Both the position numbers and the translations under genes were made by a program. The notes beneath the pieces were generated by a model. The model worked only from the letters and a program-made list of their open reading frames with translations. It was not told the DNA's origin and did not search any database. Positions 36,221-44,978 of a stretch of DNA of 64,000 bases are shown piece after piece. This stretch comes from an uncultured Eubacteriales bacterium. Lineage in GTDB: Bacteria > Bacillota > Clostridia > Oscillospirales > Oscillospiraceae. The stretch is from contig ONIG01000008.1 of assembly GCA_900317855.1 (NCBI GenBank), positions 1 to 64,000 of the forward strand, written 5' to 3'. Within the stretch, counting starts at the first letter, position 1; the number at the start of each line of letters is the position of its first letter.

Positions 36221-37762
36221 TTACGGCGGGGTTTCCGTGCCTTCGTCCACCGGGTCGAACTGCAGCACATCCTGCACGGTCCGGAATGCGCCCGTGTCGC
36301 CCCAGGCGGCCGTCAGGCGCTTTTCCATCGCCGTCACGACGGGGTACTGCAGCCAGGTCTGCTGGTGCACGTAATACTCCCCGCTGCTGAGAATATTGCC
36401 GTCGCGCGCCTCTGTGGTGGAGTAGGCGACATAGCCGCGCGCGCGCTCCCCATGCCGCGGCAGGGAAAAGGCGGCGAAAAGGTCGGTATTCGTCTGCTCG
36501 CCCCAGAGGACGGTGTTCGCGGTGAACGTCCGCGCGCCCAGCGAGGCGTAGGGCGCGGCGAATGTCTGCCCATCGCGGTCATACAGCACGCGGCCGGTCG
36601 CGTCCCCAGCAGCGGCCCATCCCTCCGGGATGCTCCGGTAGGCCGGGCGGATCTGGATCGCCTCCGTGCCGTAGAAGCCGGGGTCAGCCGTCCAGAGGAA
36701 GTGGTGGAACACCATCCACGTCTCCCGCTCGCTGGGGAGCTGCACGGCCACGCCGGTCAGGCGCAGCTCCTTGACGTCATAGACCGTGTCCAGTACGCTG
36801 ACGACGCCGCCTTCGCCGTCGCTTTCCTTGTACGAGACGGTTCTGCCGTCGTTGACGGGATAATTCTCCACCTCGGCCACGACGCGCAGCGCGCCGTCAC
36901 AGGCGGCGATGTCCTCCGGCGTGAGATCGTTGAGCACATCCTCCGGGAAGCCGAGGTCGAGCAGCTGCTGCCGGACCGCCTCCGTCTGCGCCTGCTCGGA
37001 TGTGTCCACGGGCTGCCAATCCATCGGATAGCTGCCGCCGAAGAGATACCCGAGCGTGCAGCCGATGCCCAGCACCACGACAATCGCGAGCACGAGGCAC
37101 CGGTCTGTCACCCGCACCGGCTTCGGCGCGATGGCGTATCCGGCCTCGTCCAGCGTGCCGGACAGCCGGTAGAGACTGCGGAGGAGAAAACCGTAGCCGA
37201 TGAGCATTGCGATCGGCACGACCCATCCGCCGTACTGAACGGCGGCGAGGACGCACACGAGCGCGTGCCACACGATCAGCGCGAGCGCGCCGCCGGCCCG
37301 CGCTGGCAGGCCCGCCTTTTTCTGCACCGCCAGCAGCCCCCGCCAGAAGCAGAAGTACAGGCCCAGGAGCAGCACCGCGTTCCCGGCTGTGAACGCGGTC
37401 GTGACGGCGGGCGTGAACACGGCGCTCTGCAGGATCGTCGTGTTCAGGATCAGCGTTGCGAAGAAATAGACCGCGCGGATCACAGCGATGGCAAAGCAGC
37501 CGCCGAGCCAGCGGTTTTCCCGCCGCAGAGCGCGGAAGCCCAACAGCAGCAGCACTGTGCCGATGGCGGGGAGGATGTAGTTTAAGCACCAGAAGTTCAG
37601 GGTGACCGCGCACAGCGCCATGCCGAAGAGGATGCGGTTCATGGCGCGCCGCCACGGCGTCACCTCGGCCACGATCTCCTCCGGCGGCGTGTCGGGGACG
37701 CTCTGGGCCAGCATGGCCTCAAAGTCCGCGTCCGTCATGGTCTCCCACGGGCGGTCACACAT
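36221..37762 (-). CDS. Membrane protein paired with an ECF sigma factor
   Basis: A 513-residue protein: about 45 cytoplasmic residues (MCDRPWETMTDADFEAML...VTPWRRAMN), then roughly seven hydrophobic segments up to about residue 235, then an outside domain of some 275 residues without recognised motifs. The start ATG 37762 overlaps the end of the sigma gene by 8 bases and uses the GGAGGTGAG inside that gene as ribosome binding site. Coupling to an ECF-like sigma factor and the short cytoplasmic N-terminus suggest an anti-sigma or signal-sensing role, but no zinc anti-sigma motif (HxxxCxxC) is present. Function is inferred from context only. Confidence 0.7.
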   Translation of the reverse strand: MCDRPWETMTDADFEAMLAQSVPDTPPEEIVAEVTPWRRAMNRILFGMALCAVTLNFWCLNYILPAIGTVLLLLGFRALRRENRWLGGCFAIAVIRAVYFFATLILNTTILQSAVFTPAVTTAFTAGNAVLLLGLYFCFWRGLLAVQKKAGLPARAGGALALIVWHALVCVLAAVQYGGWVVPIAMLIGYGFLLRSLYRLSGTLDEAGYAIAPKPVRVTDRCLVLAIVVVLGIGCTLGYLFGGSYPMDWQPVDTSEQAQTEAVRQQLLDLGFPEDVLNDLTPEDIAACDGALRVVAEVENYPVNDGRTVSYKESDGEGGVVSVLDTVYDVKELRLTGVAVQLPSERETWMVFHHFLWTADPGFYGTEAIQIRPAYRSIPEGWAAAGDATGRVLYDRDGQTFAAPYASLGARTFTANTVLWGEQTNTDLFAAFSLPRHGERARGYVAYSTTEARDGNILSSGEYYVHQQTWLQYPVVTAMEKRLTAAWGDTGAFRTVQDVLQFDPVDEGTETPP

Positions 37763-38297
37763 GGCCCTCACCTCCCAACATCCTGCGCAGCTGCTTTTTC
37801 AGGCGATAGAGCCTGCCCTCGACGGCCCGGACGGTCATGCCCAGCTCGGACGCGATCTGCGCGGTGGACTGTAAGTAATAATACTTTCGGTAAAACAGCG
37901 CCCGGTCCCCGGGCGAGAGCCGGCCCAGCGCGGCATGCACGGCGGCGCTGCGCTCCGCCTGCAAAATTGCTTCCTCGGGGGAAGCGTCGGGCGCCGGTGT
38001 GCCCTCCGGGATGGCCTGCGTGCCGGGGCGGTGCTGCGCGCTGCGCTGATAGTTTCGCGCCGTGTTTCGGGTGATCGCCGTCAGCCACGCGGTCCAGCTC
38101 CCGCGCGCAGGGTCAAACTGCGCGACCCGGCTCCAGACGCGCATGGACACTTCCGACAGACACTCCTCCCGGTCCTGCGGGTCCGGCAGGATCGGCGCAA
38201 TGATGTAGCGCATCAGCGGCCCGTAGTGCAGCAGCAGGGCCTCCATGCCGCGCTCATCCTTTTGCAGCAGCTGCGCGATCATCTCCTGCTCCTGCAC
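37755..38297 (-). CDS. ECF-type RNA polymerase sigma factor
   Basis: The 180-residue sigma-70 family factor has region 2 (LLLHYGPLMRYIIAPILPDPQDREECLSEV with VWSRVAQFDPARGSWTAWLTAITRNTARNY) and region 4 (LGRLSPGDRALFYRKYYYLQ, then QIASELGMTVRAVEGRLYRLKKQL). GTG 38297 has GGAGGCGAGGAC before it; an in-frame ATG 15 bases on is also possible since AGGAG lies before it. The downstream membrane gene overlaps its stop. It would redirect RNA polymerase to a small regulon on an envelope or nutrient signal. Confidence 0.9.
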   Translation of the reverse strand: MQEQEMIAQLLQKDERGMEALLLHYGPLMRYIIAPILPDPQDREECLSEVSMRVWSRVAQFDPARGSWTAWLTAITRNTARNYQRSAQHRPGTQAIPEGTPAPDASPEEAILQAERSAAVHAALGRLSPGDRALFYRKYYYLQSTAQIASELGMTVRAVEGRLYRLKKQLRRMLGGEGHV

Positions 38298-38393
38298 GTC
38301 CTCGCCTCCTCCCGGCTGTGTTTCTATTCCATTATACACGCCCCGACAGAAAAACCCACGCATATTTTTCCGCCTCCGTGCGGGGATAAAAAA

Positions 38394-38434
38394 GCGGTAC
38401 CCGGCTGTGATCGCCGGGTACCGTTCGTTTTTTA
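38394..38434. terminator. Terminator downstream of guaB
   Basis: CGGTACCCGGC (38395-38405) pairs with GCCGGGTACCG (38413-38423). On the minus strand the stem is followed by the CTTTTTTAT side, ending guaB transcription; on the plus side by TTCGTTTTTT. Confidence 0.75.
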
Positions 38435-38443
38435 TCAGCCTTC

Positions 38444-39946
38444 TCACACGGGCTTGTTCGAGGTCTTGAGCACGACGTCGTGCGCGCCGCCCTCGACGAT
38501 GCTCACCGAGGACACGAGCGTCAGCCGTGCCTTCTCCTGCAGCTCGCGGATGGTCAGCGCACCGCAGTTGCACATGGTCGAGCGGACCTTCGCCAGCGTC
38601 TGCTGCACGTTATCCGAGAGCTTGCCGGCGTAGGGCACGTAGGAATCCACACCCTCCTCGAAGGACAGCTTCTTGCTGCCGCCGAGGTCGTAGCGCTGCC
38701 AGTTGCGCGCGCGGTTGGAGCCCTCGCCCCAGTACTCCTTCATGAGTGTGCCGTTGACGTTGACCTTGTCCGACGGGCTCTCGTCGAAGCGGGCGAAGTA
38801 GCGGCCGAGCATCACGAAGTCCGCGCCCATGGCCAGCGCGAGCGTGATGTGGTGGTCGTGTACAATGCCGCCGTCGGAGCAGACGGGCACGTAGATACCG
38901 GTCTCGCGGAAGTACTCATCGCGCGCGCGGCAGACTTCGATGACGGCAGTCGCCTGGCCGCGGCCGATGCCCTTGGTCTCGCGCGTGATGCAGATGGAGC
39001 CGCCGCCGATGCCGACCTTCACGAAGTCCGCGCCGCAGTCGGCCAGGAAGCGGAAGCCGTCCGCGTCCACGACGTTGCCGGCGCCGACCTTAACGCTGTC
39101 GCCGTAGCGCTCGCGGATCCACTCGAGCGTGCGCTTCTGCCACTCGGAGTAGCCCTCGGACGAGTCGATCACGAGCACGTCCACACCGGCCTCGACCAGC
39201 GCGGGCACGCGCTCGGCATAGTCGCGGGTGTTGATGCCGGCGCCGACGAGGTAGCGCTTCTGGCTATCGAGCAGTTCGTTCGGCTTCTGCTTGTGGAGGT
39301 CATAGTCCTTGCGGAACACGAACGCACACAGGCGGCCCTCGTCATTGACGATGGGCAGGGAGTTGAGCTTGTGCTCCCAGATGATGTTGTTGGCTTCCTT
39401 CAGGGACGTGCCGTCGGGCGCGGTGATCATCTTCTCGCGCGGCGTCATGAATTCGCGCACCGGCGTCTCGGGCGCCATGCGGCTCACGCGGTAGTCGCGG
39501 CTCGTGACGATGCCGACCAGGCGGCCGTCAGCCGTGCCGTCCTCGGTGACGGCGACGGTGGAGTGGCCGGTCTGCTCCCGCAGGGCCAGAATGTCCGCCA
39601 GTGTCGCGTCGGGGCTGATGTTCGAATCGCTGCGCACAAAGCCCGCCTTGTAGCTCTTGACACGGGCGACCATCGCAGCCTCGTCCTCGATCGACTGCGA
39701 GCCGTACAGGAACGACACGCCGCCCTCCTGCGCCAGCGCGACGGCCAGCCGGTCGCCGGACACGGACTGCATCACGGCCGAGACCATCGGCACGTTCAGC
39801 GACAGGGCCGGTTCCTCGCCCGCGCGAAAGCGCGTCAGCGGCGTGCGCAGAGAGACATTGTCCGGAATGCATTCGCTCGACGAGTAGCCGGGCACCAGCA
39901 GATACTCATTAAACGTGTGCGACTGGCCGGAAAAGAAGTAAGCCAT
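38444..39946 (-). CDS. guaB: IMP dehydrogenase
   Basis: The 500-residue enzyme oxidises IMP to XMP with NAD+, the committed step of GMP synthesis. The catalytic cysteine lies in [13 protein letters not shown], the phosphate loop in [12 protein letters not shown], and two CBS repeats sit at about residues 95-215. The flap region shows [20 protein letters not shown] precedes ATG 39946. It has its own promoter 75 bases upstream. IMPDH next to the origin region is common in Firmicutes. Confidence 0.95.
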   Translation of the reverse strand: MAYFFSGQSHTFNEYLLVPGYSSSECIPDNVSLRTPLTRFRAGEEPALSLNVPMVSAVMQSVSGDRLAVALAQEGGVSFLYGSQSIEDEAAMVARVKSYKAGFVRSDSNISPDATLADILALREQTGHSTVAVTEDGTADGRLVGIVTSRDYRVSRMAPETPVREFMTPREKMITAPDGTSLKEANNIIWEHKLNSLPIVNDEGRLCAFVFRKDYDLHKQKPNELLDSQKRYLVGAGINTRDYAERVPALVEAGVDVLVIDSSEGYSEWQKRTLEWIRERYGDSVKVGAGNVVDADGFRFLADCGADFVKVGIGGGSICITRETKGIGRGQATAVIEVCRARDEYFRETGIYVPVCSDGGIVHDHHITLALAMGADFVMLGRYFARFDESPSDKVNVNGTLMKEYWGEGSNRARNWQRYDLGGSKKLSFEEGVDSYVPYAGKLSDNVQQTLAKVRSTMCNCGALTIRELQEKARLTLVSSVSIVEGGAHDVVLKTSNKPV

Positions 39947-40020
39947 GGGAAAGACCTCCTTATAACAATATACGGTGTAAGAAAACGGCGCCGTGCGCCG
40001 CCGGAAAAATGATTTTTGCT

Positions 40021-40049
40021 ATTGTACCGCGAACGGGCGCGCTTGTCCA
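40021..40049 (-). promoter_or_regulatory. guaB promoter
   Basis: On the minus strand TGGACA (40049-40044) and TACAAT (40026-40021) are 17 bases apart. Confidence 0.65.
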
Positions 40050-40104
40050 CCCCGAAGCATGGAAAAAATCGCGCATACGCTTGCGCCTTTTTTATAAAAT
40101 ATAT

Positions 40105-40138
40105 AAAAAACTGCGCACCGCCGCCGGGCGGTGCGCAG
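40105..40138 (-). terminator. Terminator of the hydrogenase gene
   Basis: CTGCGCACCGCC and GGCGGTGCGCAG form a 12-base stem; on the minus strand six T follow. Confidence 0.88.
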
Positions 40139-40143
40139 ATAGA

Positions 40144-41682
40144 TCACAGTTTGCGGATCTTGTCCTTCTCCTCGATGAGGGGCAGGTATTCCATGTACGG
40201 CGTGTTGTTGGCGCAGGTGAACTTTGCCTCGGAGCTGAACGCCTCGACCTCCTTGTGCGCCTGCTCGATCGGGCGCAGCGTGCCCGCGCCGGCGATGCAG
40301 CCGCCCGGGCAGGCCATGCCCTCGAGCAGATAGCCGTCGTACTTGCCGGCCTTGGCCATCATCAGCAGCTTGCGGCAGTCGGCCAGGCCGGTCGCCGCGG
40401 CGACCTTGACCTCCCGGTCGGGCTCCATGTCGTGGATGGCGTTGACGACCGCCTGCGCCACGCCGCCGGAGTAGGCAAAGCGGCGCGCGTCGCGGCTGGA
40501 GTTGGCCGGCAGCGTCTCCTCGTCCTCGGGCGGGAACGCCTTGTCCATGCCTTTGGCCGCGAAGATGCCGAGCGCCTCTTCAAACGTGAGCACGAAGTCC
40601 ACGTCGCTGCGCACGCTTTCACGCCGGGCCTCGAGCTTTTTCGAGTCGCACGGGCCGACGAACACGACCTTGCAGTCCGGGTGGTCGCGCTTGATCATGC
40701 GCGCGGTGAGCACCATGGGCGTGAAGGCCACGGAGATGTTCTTTTCAAACTGGGGGAAGAGTTTTTTGACCATGTCGCTCCACGACGGGCAGCAGGACGT
40801 GACCATGAATTTGTGCTTTTCGGGCACTTCCTCGAGGAAGTCCGCCGCCTCCTCGATCACGCACAGGTCTGCACCGATGGCGACCTCGTACACGTCTGCA
40901 AAGCCGAGGCGCTGGAACGCCTTGCGCATCCGCTCGGGCACGCCCTCGGGGCCGAACTGCCCCACGAACGCCGGCGCGAGCGCCACGTAAACAGGCGTAT
41001 CGCTCTTGACGGCCTGAATGGTCTGAAAGATCTGGCTCTTGTCCGAGATGGCGCCGAACGGGCAGCTGACCATGCACTGGCCGCAGGACGTGCACTTGGA
41101 ATAATCAATGTCCGCGCGGCCGAGCCCGTCGGAATGGATGCAGTCCATGCCGCAGGCCTTGCGGCACGGCCGCTCGAGGCGCACGATGGCGTTGAACTTG
41201 CACTCTTTCAGGCAGCGTCCGCAGCGGATGCACTTATCCGGGTCGATGTGGGCCTGACCGTTCTGCCGCGTGATGGCATGCCGCGGGCAGACCTCCATGC
41301 ACGGGTGCTCCAGACAGCCCTGGCACACGTTCGTGATCTTCACGACGTTGTCCGGGCAGCGGTTGCACGCGAACTTGATGACGTTGATGAGCGGTTTTTC
41401 GTAGTAGATCTCCGGGTCGAGCGCCTTTTCCACGCCGTCCGAGAGCAGGGAAAACTCCGAAAACTTGCGCAGCGGCAGCCCCATGGCCAGCCGCAGCCGC
41501 TCGCCGACGACGGCGCGCTCGAGGAACAGACTGTCCCGGTAGGAACCGATCTCACCGGGGATGATTTTGAACGGCAGCTCTTCGAGCCGCTTTGCGTAAT
41601 CGCCGCCCTCATAGGCCATTCGGGCGATCTCCGTGAATACTTCGTGACGGATACGTGCTTTTCCGGTTTCAATGCCGCGCAT
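40144..41682 (-). CDS. Monomeric [FeFe] hydrogenase, group B type
   Basis: The 512-residue protein has an N-terminal helical part, two ferredoxin-like cluster regions (CQGCLEHPCMEVCP and CIRCGRCLKEC, then CTSCGQCMVSCP at 197-208) and the H-cluster domain with TSCCPSW (295-301), VGPCDSKKLEA (343-352) and EGMACPGGCIAG (454-465). The last motifs fit the catalytic di-iron site, with the group B flavour TSCCP and GPC in place of TSCSP and MPC. It oxidises or evolves H2 with ferredoxin. ATG 41682 has AAAGGAG upstream; codons up to 41736 are unsupported. It is divergent from the cooC-like gene. Confidence 0.88.
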   Translation of the reverse strand: MRGIETGKARIRHEVFTEIARMAYEGGDYAKRLEELPFKIIPGEIGSYRDSLFLERAVVGERLRLAMGLPLRKFSEFSLLSDGVEKALDPEIYYEKPLINVIKFACNRCPDNVVKITNVCQGCLEHPCMEVCPRHAITRQNGQAHIDPDKCIRCGRCLKECKFNAIVRLERPCRKACGMDCIHSDGLGRADIDYSKCTSCGQCMVSCPFGAISDKSQIFQTIQAVKSDTPVYVALAPAFVGQFGPEGVPERMRKAFQRLGFADVYEVAIGADLCVIEEAADFLEEVPEKHKFMVTSCCPSWSDMVKKLFPQFEKNISVAFTPMVLTARMIKRDHPDCKVVFVGPCDSKKLEARRESVRSDVDFVLTFEEALGIFAAKGMDKAFPPEDEETLPANSSRDARRFAYSGGVAQAVVNAIHDMEPDREVKVAAATGLADCRKLLMMAKAGKYDGYLLEGMACPGGCIAGAGTLRPIEQAHKEVEAFSSEAKFTCANNTPYMEYLPLIEEKDKIRKL

Positions 41683-41740
41683 AGGGTTCTCCTTTGGGAA
41701 TAAAAAGTGAATTCTTGCTCGTGAAATTTGCAACAAGCAC

Positions 41741-41770
41741 TTGACGCGAGGTTATGCAAAACATTATACT
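41741..41770 (+). promoter_or_regulatory. Promoter of the cooC-like operon
   Basis: TTGACG (41741-41746) and TATACT (41765-41770) are 18 bases apart. This leaves a leader of about 230 bases before the cooC-like start. Confidence 0.55.
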
Positions 41771-41875
41771 AATACGTGATAAATTTCGCAATTCTTTTTT
41801 TGCAATCTGGACAAAAAAATAACGATTAGCTCCAATTTTGTCGAAAAATCAAAGAAAACGGCACATATGTCCGGG

Positions 41876-41935
41876 AATGCGGGCCCGCATTGGGGGCCGG
41901 TCTGTGATCTGGACACAGAAAGATCTGCCGGATCT
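41876..41935 (+). promoter_or_regulatory. Structured leader or operator region before the cooC-like gene
   Basis: AATGCGGGCCCGCATT (41876-41891) is a perfect 16-base palindrome. It is followed by the stem TCTGTG (41901-41906)/CACAGA (41914-41919) and by AGATC (41921-41925)/GATCT (41931-41935). It may be an operator or an RNA leader; no riboswitch class is recognised. Confidence 0.45.
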
Positions 41936-42004
41936 GTGGTAGGATGGATGCAATGAAAGCCGCAGCTTCCGCAAATCTTTTCAGCCGTCAGGAGGGAACG
42001 CACT

Positions 42005-42778
42005 ATGGAAGAAAACAAAACGAAAGCCAAGATCATCGCAGTCGCCGGCAAGGGCGGCGTCGGCAAGACCTCTCTGTGCTCGGCGATCGTCCGCGAGCTG
42101 GTGGAGGCCTTCCCCGGCAAGCGCATCCTCGCCATCGACGCAGACCCGGCCGTCGGCCTGTCCACGGCGCTGGGCGTGCACGTCGAGCACACCATCGACG
42201 ACATCCGCAACGAAGTGATCGAGACCTCGGAGCGCGGCGAGTACCGCCAGGCCATCGAGGTGCTCAACGAGGCGCGCTTCCGCATCTTCGACACCATGGT
42301 CGAGTGCGACGGTTTCGCCTTTCTGGCCATCGGCCGTCCGGAGGCAGCCGGGTGCTACTGCTCGGTCAACTCCTACCTCAAGGAAGTCATCAGCATGCTC
42401 GCCAATGACTTTGACTACGTGGTCATTGACGGCGAGGCCGGCATCGAGCAGATCAGCCGCCGCGTTATGGAGCAGGTCTCGCACCTGGTCCTCGTCACGG
42501 ACCAGAGCGCCAAGGGCGTGAACGTCTGCCGTGAGATCAAGGAGGCGGCCGACGACCTCATCACCTACGAGCGCATCGGCATGATCGTCAACCGCGTGGT
42601 CGACCCGAGCATGAACGATCTTGTCAAGCTCGACGGGGTGGACGTGCTCGCCTACATCCCCACCGATCCGGTTCACGCCGCAAATGACATCCGCGGCAAG
42701 AGCGTGTTCGAGCTGCCGGAGGACTCCAACATCATGGTCGGAGTTCACCAGGCGCTGCACAACCTGGGCATTTTTTGA
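42005..42778 (+). CDS. CooC-like P-loop ATPase
   Basis: The 257-residue ATPase belongs to the MinD/CooC group. CooC proteins insert nickel into carbon monoxide dehydrogenase (and AcsF into acetyl-CoA synthase). The deviant P-loop is GKGGVGKT (15-22), with IDADPAVG as the switch I region and VVIDGEAGIEQ as Walker B. The CxC pair C117-Y-C119 in GCYC matches the metal-binding CxC of CooC. AGGAGG precedes ATG 42005. The gene is followed after 12 bases by an acetyl-CoA-synthase-like protein. No CODH gene is in the window. Confidence 0.85.
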   Translation: MEENKTKAKIIAVAGKGGVGKTSLCSAIVRELVEAFPGKRILAIDADPAVGLSTALGVHVEHTIDDIRNEVIETSERGEYRQAIEVLNEARFRIFDTMVECDGFAFLAIGRPEAAGCYCSVNSYLKEVISMLANDFDYVVIDGEAGIEQISRRVMEQVSHLVLVTDQSAKGVNVCREIKEAADDLITYERIGMIVNRVVDPSMNDLVKLDGVDVLAYIPTDPVHAANDIRGKSVFELPEDSNIMVGVHQALHNLGIF

Positions 42779-42790
42779 GGAGGGAACGAC

Positions 42791-43534
42791 ATGAAGGATA
42801 TGGAACTCTACGATAGCTTTATTCGCGAAACGACCGATCTGCTCGGCGCGCCGACGCAGAAGTGGGCCTACAAAGAGCGCGATGCATGGAAAGACAACGG
42901 TGAGAGCGAGCTCGTGCTCCTGCGCGACGCTGCCTATGAACTCGGCGGCGGTGCGAACGACGCCGTGAATTTCACTTGCGTCACGTCCGACAGCAGTCTC
43001 GTCCCGGCGGACGAGGTGCTGCTCTACGGCCCGGATATGAAGGAGATCAAGGGCGACGTACCGTTTGCCCGCCTGGTCATCCTCGGCGTCAAGGACATCG
43101 ACGTCGAGAATAAGGACGCGACCTACACTGCCATCCGCAACATCGAGTTCGTGAAGTACCACGTCTTCCCGGACGGGTACATGATGCGCGTCTCGCCCGA
43201 GAGCAGCCGCGAGCAGATCCGCGTGAGCAAGAAGGCCATCAAGAAGGGCATTTCGTTCTACAAGGTCGGCTGCGACTTCATCAAGCAGTATAAGAAAAAC
43301 CCGAACATCACGAACGTGCGCGTGATCTTCATCACGAAGAATGTCGACTTCAAGACCCTGCACGACACGGCCAAGAAGATCGACGACGTGACCAAGACCA
43401 TGAACACCATCCTCGAGGGCATGCCCGAGGATCTCGACTGCGCGAGCTGCAGCTTCAAGCCCGTGTGCGACGAGGTCGAGGGCCTCAAGGAGCTCCACTT
43501 CGGCAAGGCCGGCAAGAAGGCGCCGAAGGCGTAA
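42791..43534 (+). CDS. Protein related to the middle region of acetyl-CoA synthase
   Basis: A 247-residue protein. Residues about 75-205 follow the same pattern as the middle domain of the CODH/acetyl-CoA synthase alpha/beta protein: LYGPDMKEI, then IRVSKKAIKKGISFYKVG and ITNVRVIFIT. The end has C217-x2-C220-x5-C226 (DCASCSFKPVC), where acetyl-CoA synthase has its first A-cluster cysteines. The later GLCG and CGC motifs that complete the cluster and hold nickel are absent, as are the N-terminal domains. It may be an assembly, regulatory or electron-transfer relative. The homology is from memory of the Moorella sequence and should be treated as probable. Confidence 0.7.
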   Translation: MKDMELYDSFIRETTDLLGAPTQKWAYKERDAWKDNGESELVLLRDAAYELGGGANDAVNFTCVTSDSSLVPADEVLLYGPDMKEIKGDVPFARLVILGVKDIDVENKDATYTAIRNIEFVKYHVFPDGYMMRVSPESSREQIRVSKKAIKKGISFYKVGCDFIKQYKKNPNITNVRVIFITKNVDFKTLHDTAKKIDDVTKTMNTILEGMPEDLDCASCSFKPVCDEVEGLKELHFGKAGKKAPKA

Positions 43535-43553
43535 TCTGCACAATACATACACG

Positions 43554-43589
43554 CACGGCCCCGCAGGTTTCTTGCGGGGTCGTGTTTTT
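43554..43589 (+). terminator. Terminator of the cooC-like operon
   Basis: CACGGCCCCGCA (43554-43565) pairs with TGCGGGGTCGTG (43573-43584), then TTTTT. Confidence 0.85.
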
Positions 43590-43624
43590 ACGACTTGTGA
43601 TTTGATTTGGAGAGGAGGTGCGCC

Positions 43625-44362
43625 ATGCCGAATTTTCGCATGACGCTCAGCTATGACGGCACGCGCTACAACGGATGGCAGCGGCAGGGCAACACGCCGG
43701 ATACCATTCAGGGGCGGCTCGAAGCCGTGCTCAGCGACCTGCTGGCGCAGCCGGTCGAGGTCGCGGGCTCCGGCCGTACGGACGCGGGCGTGCACGCCCG
43801 GATGCAGACGGCGTCGTTTTGCGCGAAAACGGACCTGGCCGCGCCGGAGCTGCTGCGGCAGCTGCGCGCGCGCCTGCCGGGGGACATCGGCGTGCTCACG
43901 CTCGAGGAAGCCGCGCCGCGCTTTCACGCGCGCCTGTCCTGCCGCGGCAAGACGTATGTCTACCGCATTTGGAACAGCGAGACGCCGAACGTGTTCGAGC
44001 GCCGCTATGTCTACGCCCTGCCGCAGCCGCTCGACACGGCGGCCATGCAGCGCGCGGCAGCGCTGCTGTGCGGCACGCACGACTACACGTCGTTCTGTGC
44101 CAACCGGCGCATGAAAAAATCTGCCGTGCGCACGGTCGATGCCATCACCGTTGAGCGGTTGGGCGAGGAAGTGCGCCTGACGTTCTCGGGCGACGGCTTT
44201 TTGTACCACATGGTGCGCATCCTCACCGGCACACTGCTGGAGGTCGGGCTCGGGCAGCGGGACGCCGGCACGATGGCGGACATTCTCGCCGCGCGTGACC
44301 GCAGCGCCGCCGGCCCCACGGCGCCCGCCCGCGGGCTGATCCTGTGGGAGACGCGGTACTGA
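43625..44362 (+). CDS. truA: tRNA pseudouridine synthase A
   Basis: The 245-residue enzyme makes pseudouridine at positions 38-40 of the tRNA anticodon stem. The catalytic aspartate is in GSGRTDAGVHA, with LSYDGTRYNGWQRQ at the N-terminus, SCRGKTYVYRIWN in the middle and GDGFLYHMVRILTGTL near the end. ATG 43625 follows GAGGAGGTG; the in-frame TTG 43607 lies upstream of that site and is rejected. Confidence 0.97.
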   Translation: MPNFRMTLSYDGTRYNGWQRQGNTPDTIQGRLEAVLSDLLAQPVEVAGSGRTDAGVHARMQTASFCAKTDLAAPELLRQLRARLPGDIGVLTLEEAAPRFHARLSCRGKTYVYRIWNSETPNVFERRYVYALPQPLDTAAMQRAAALLCGTHDYTSFCANRRMKKSAVRTVDAITVERLGEEVRLTFSGDGFLYHMVRILTGTLLEVGLGQRDAGTMADILAARDRSAAGPTAPARGLILWETRY

Positions 44363-44406
44363 CCGCCGGACGGCGCGCAAAATCGGAATTTGGGAGGATA
44401 TATAGA

Positions 44407-44865
44407 ATGTATCGAAAAGCGACGTTAAATGATTGCGAAAAGGTCTATCACTTAATCTGTAATATGGAACGCAAACAACTTCCATTTGACAGATTTTATT
44501 TGATATATCAAGAGCAAATAAACAATAGACATTATTATTGCCTTGTTTGTGAATATGACAATAATGTAATAGGCGTTTTGAACCTAAGATTTGAAGAACA
44601 ATTACATCATTCAGCTTGCATTGCGGAGATTATGGAGTTTGCTGTTGATGAAGCATATAGGAAACAGGGTGTAGGAAAAGGAATGCTTGCGAACGCTTGC
44701 CAGATAGCGAAAGATTTTGGCTGTATGCAAATTGAAGTGGCTTGCAATCAACTTCGGAAAGACACGCACCGATTTTATTTAAGAGAGGGAATGCACAACT
44801 TTCATTTTAAATTCTCAAAATCGCTGAACGGGAATGACACGGAGGAGAATATTATAGGGAAATAA
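44407..44865 (+). CDS. GNAT family N-acetyltransferase, AT-rich acquired gene
   Basis: The 152-residue acetyltransferase shows the acetyl-CoA loop YRKQGVGKGML after IMEFAVDEA, and the C-terminal RKDTHRFYLREGMHNFHFKF, close to the GNAT group annotated as aminoglycoside or histone-like acetyltransferases. GGAGG lies 8-10 bases before ATG 44407. The gene is markedly AT-rich (codons such as AAT, ATA, TTA, TAT), unlike truA before it and DUF1643 after it, a clear sign of recent transfer. A terminator follows. Confidence 0.9.
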   Translation: MYRKATLNDCEKVYHLICNMERKQLPFDRFYLIYQEQINNRHYYCLVCEYDNNVIGVLNLRFEEQLHHSACIAEIMEFAVDEAYRKQGVGKGMLANACQIAKDFGCMQIEVACNQLRKDTHRFYLREGMHNFHFKFSKSLNGNDTEENIIGK

Positions 44866-44891
44866 ATTCCAGTTTTCCGAACCGCGAAAAC

Positions 44892-44932
44892 GCCCCCGGC
44901 GTGACCTGCTGGTCGCGCCGGGGGCAGTTTTT
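44892..44932. terminator. Terminator between convergent genes
   Basis: GCCCCCGGCGTGACC pairs with GGTCGCGCCGGGGGC with one G-T pair, then a T-rich tail. Confidence 0.82.
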
Positions 44933-44978
44933 GGATTCTCTTGCGTCGCACCGGTCGAGCGACCGGCGCGGATTTACG

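Noticed and set aside
42005..43534. CooC-like gene pair taken as evidence for a CODH/acetyl-CoA synthase operon
   Set aside because: No CODH catalytic subunit, corrinoid protein or full acetyl-CoA synthase is in the window, and the second protein lacks the nickel ligands.
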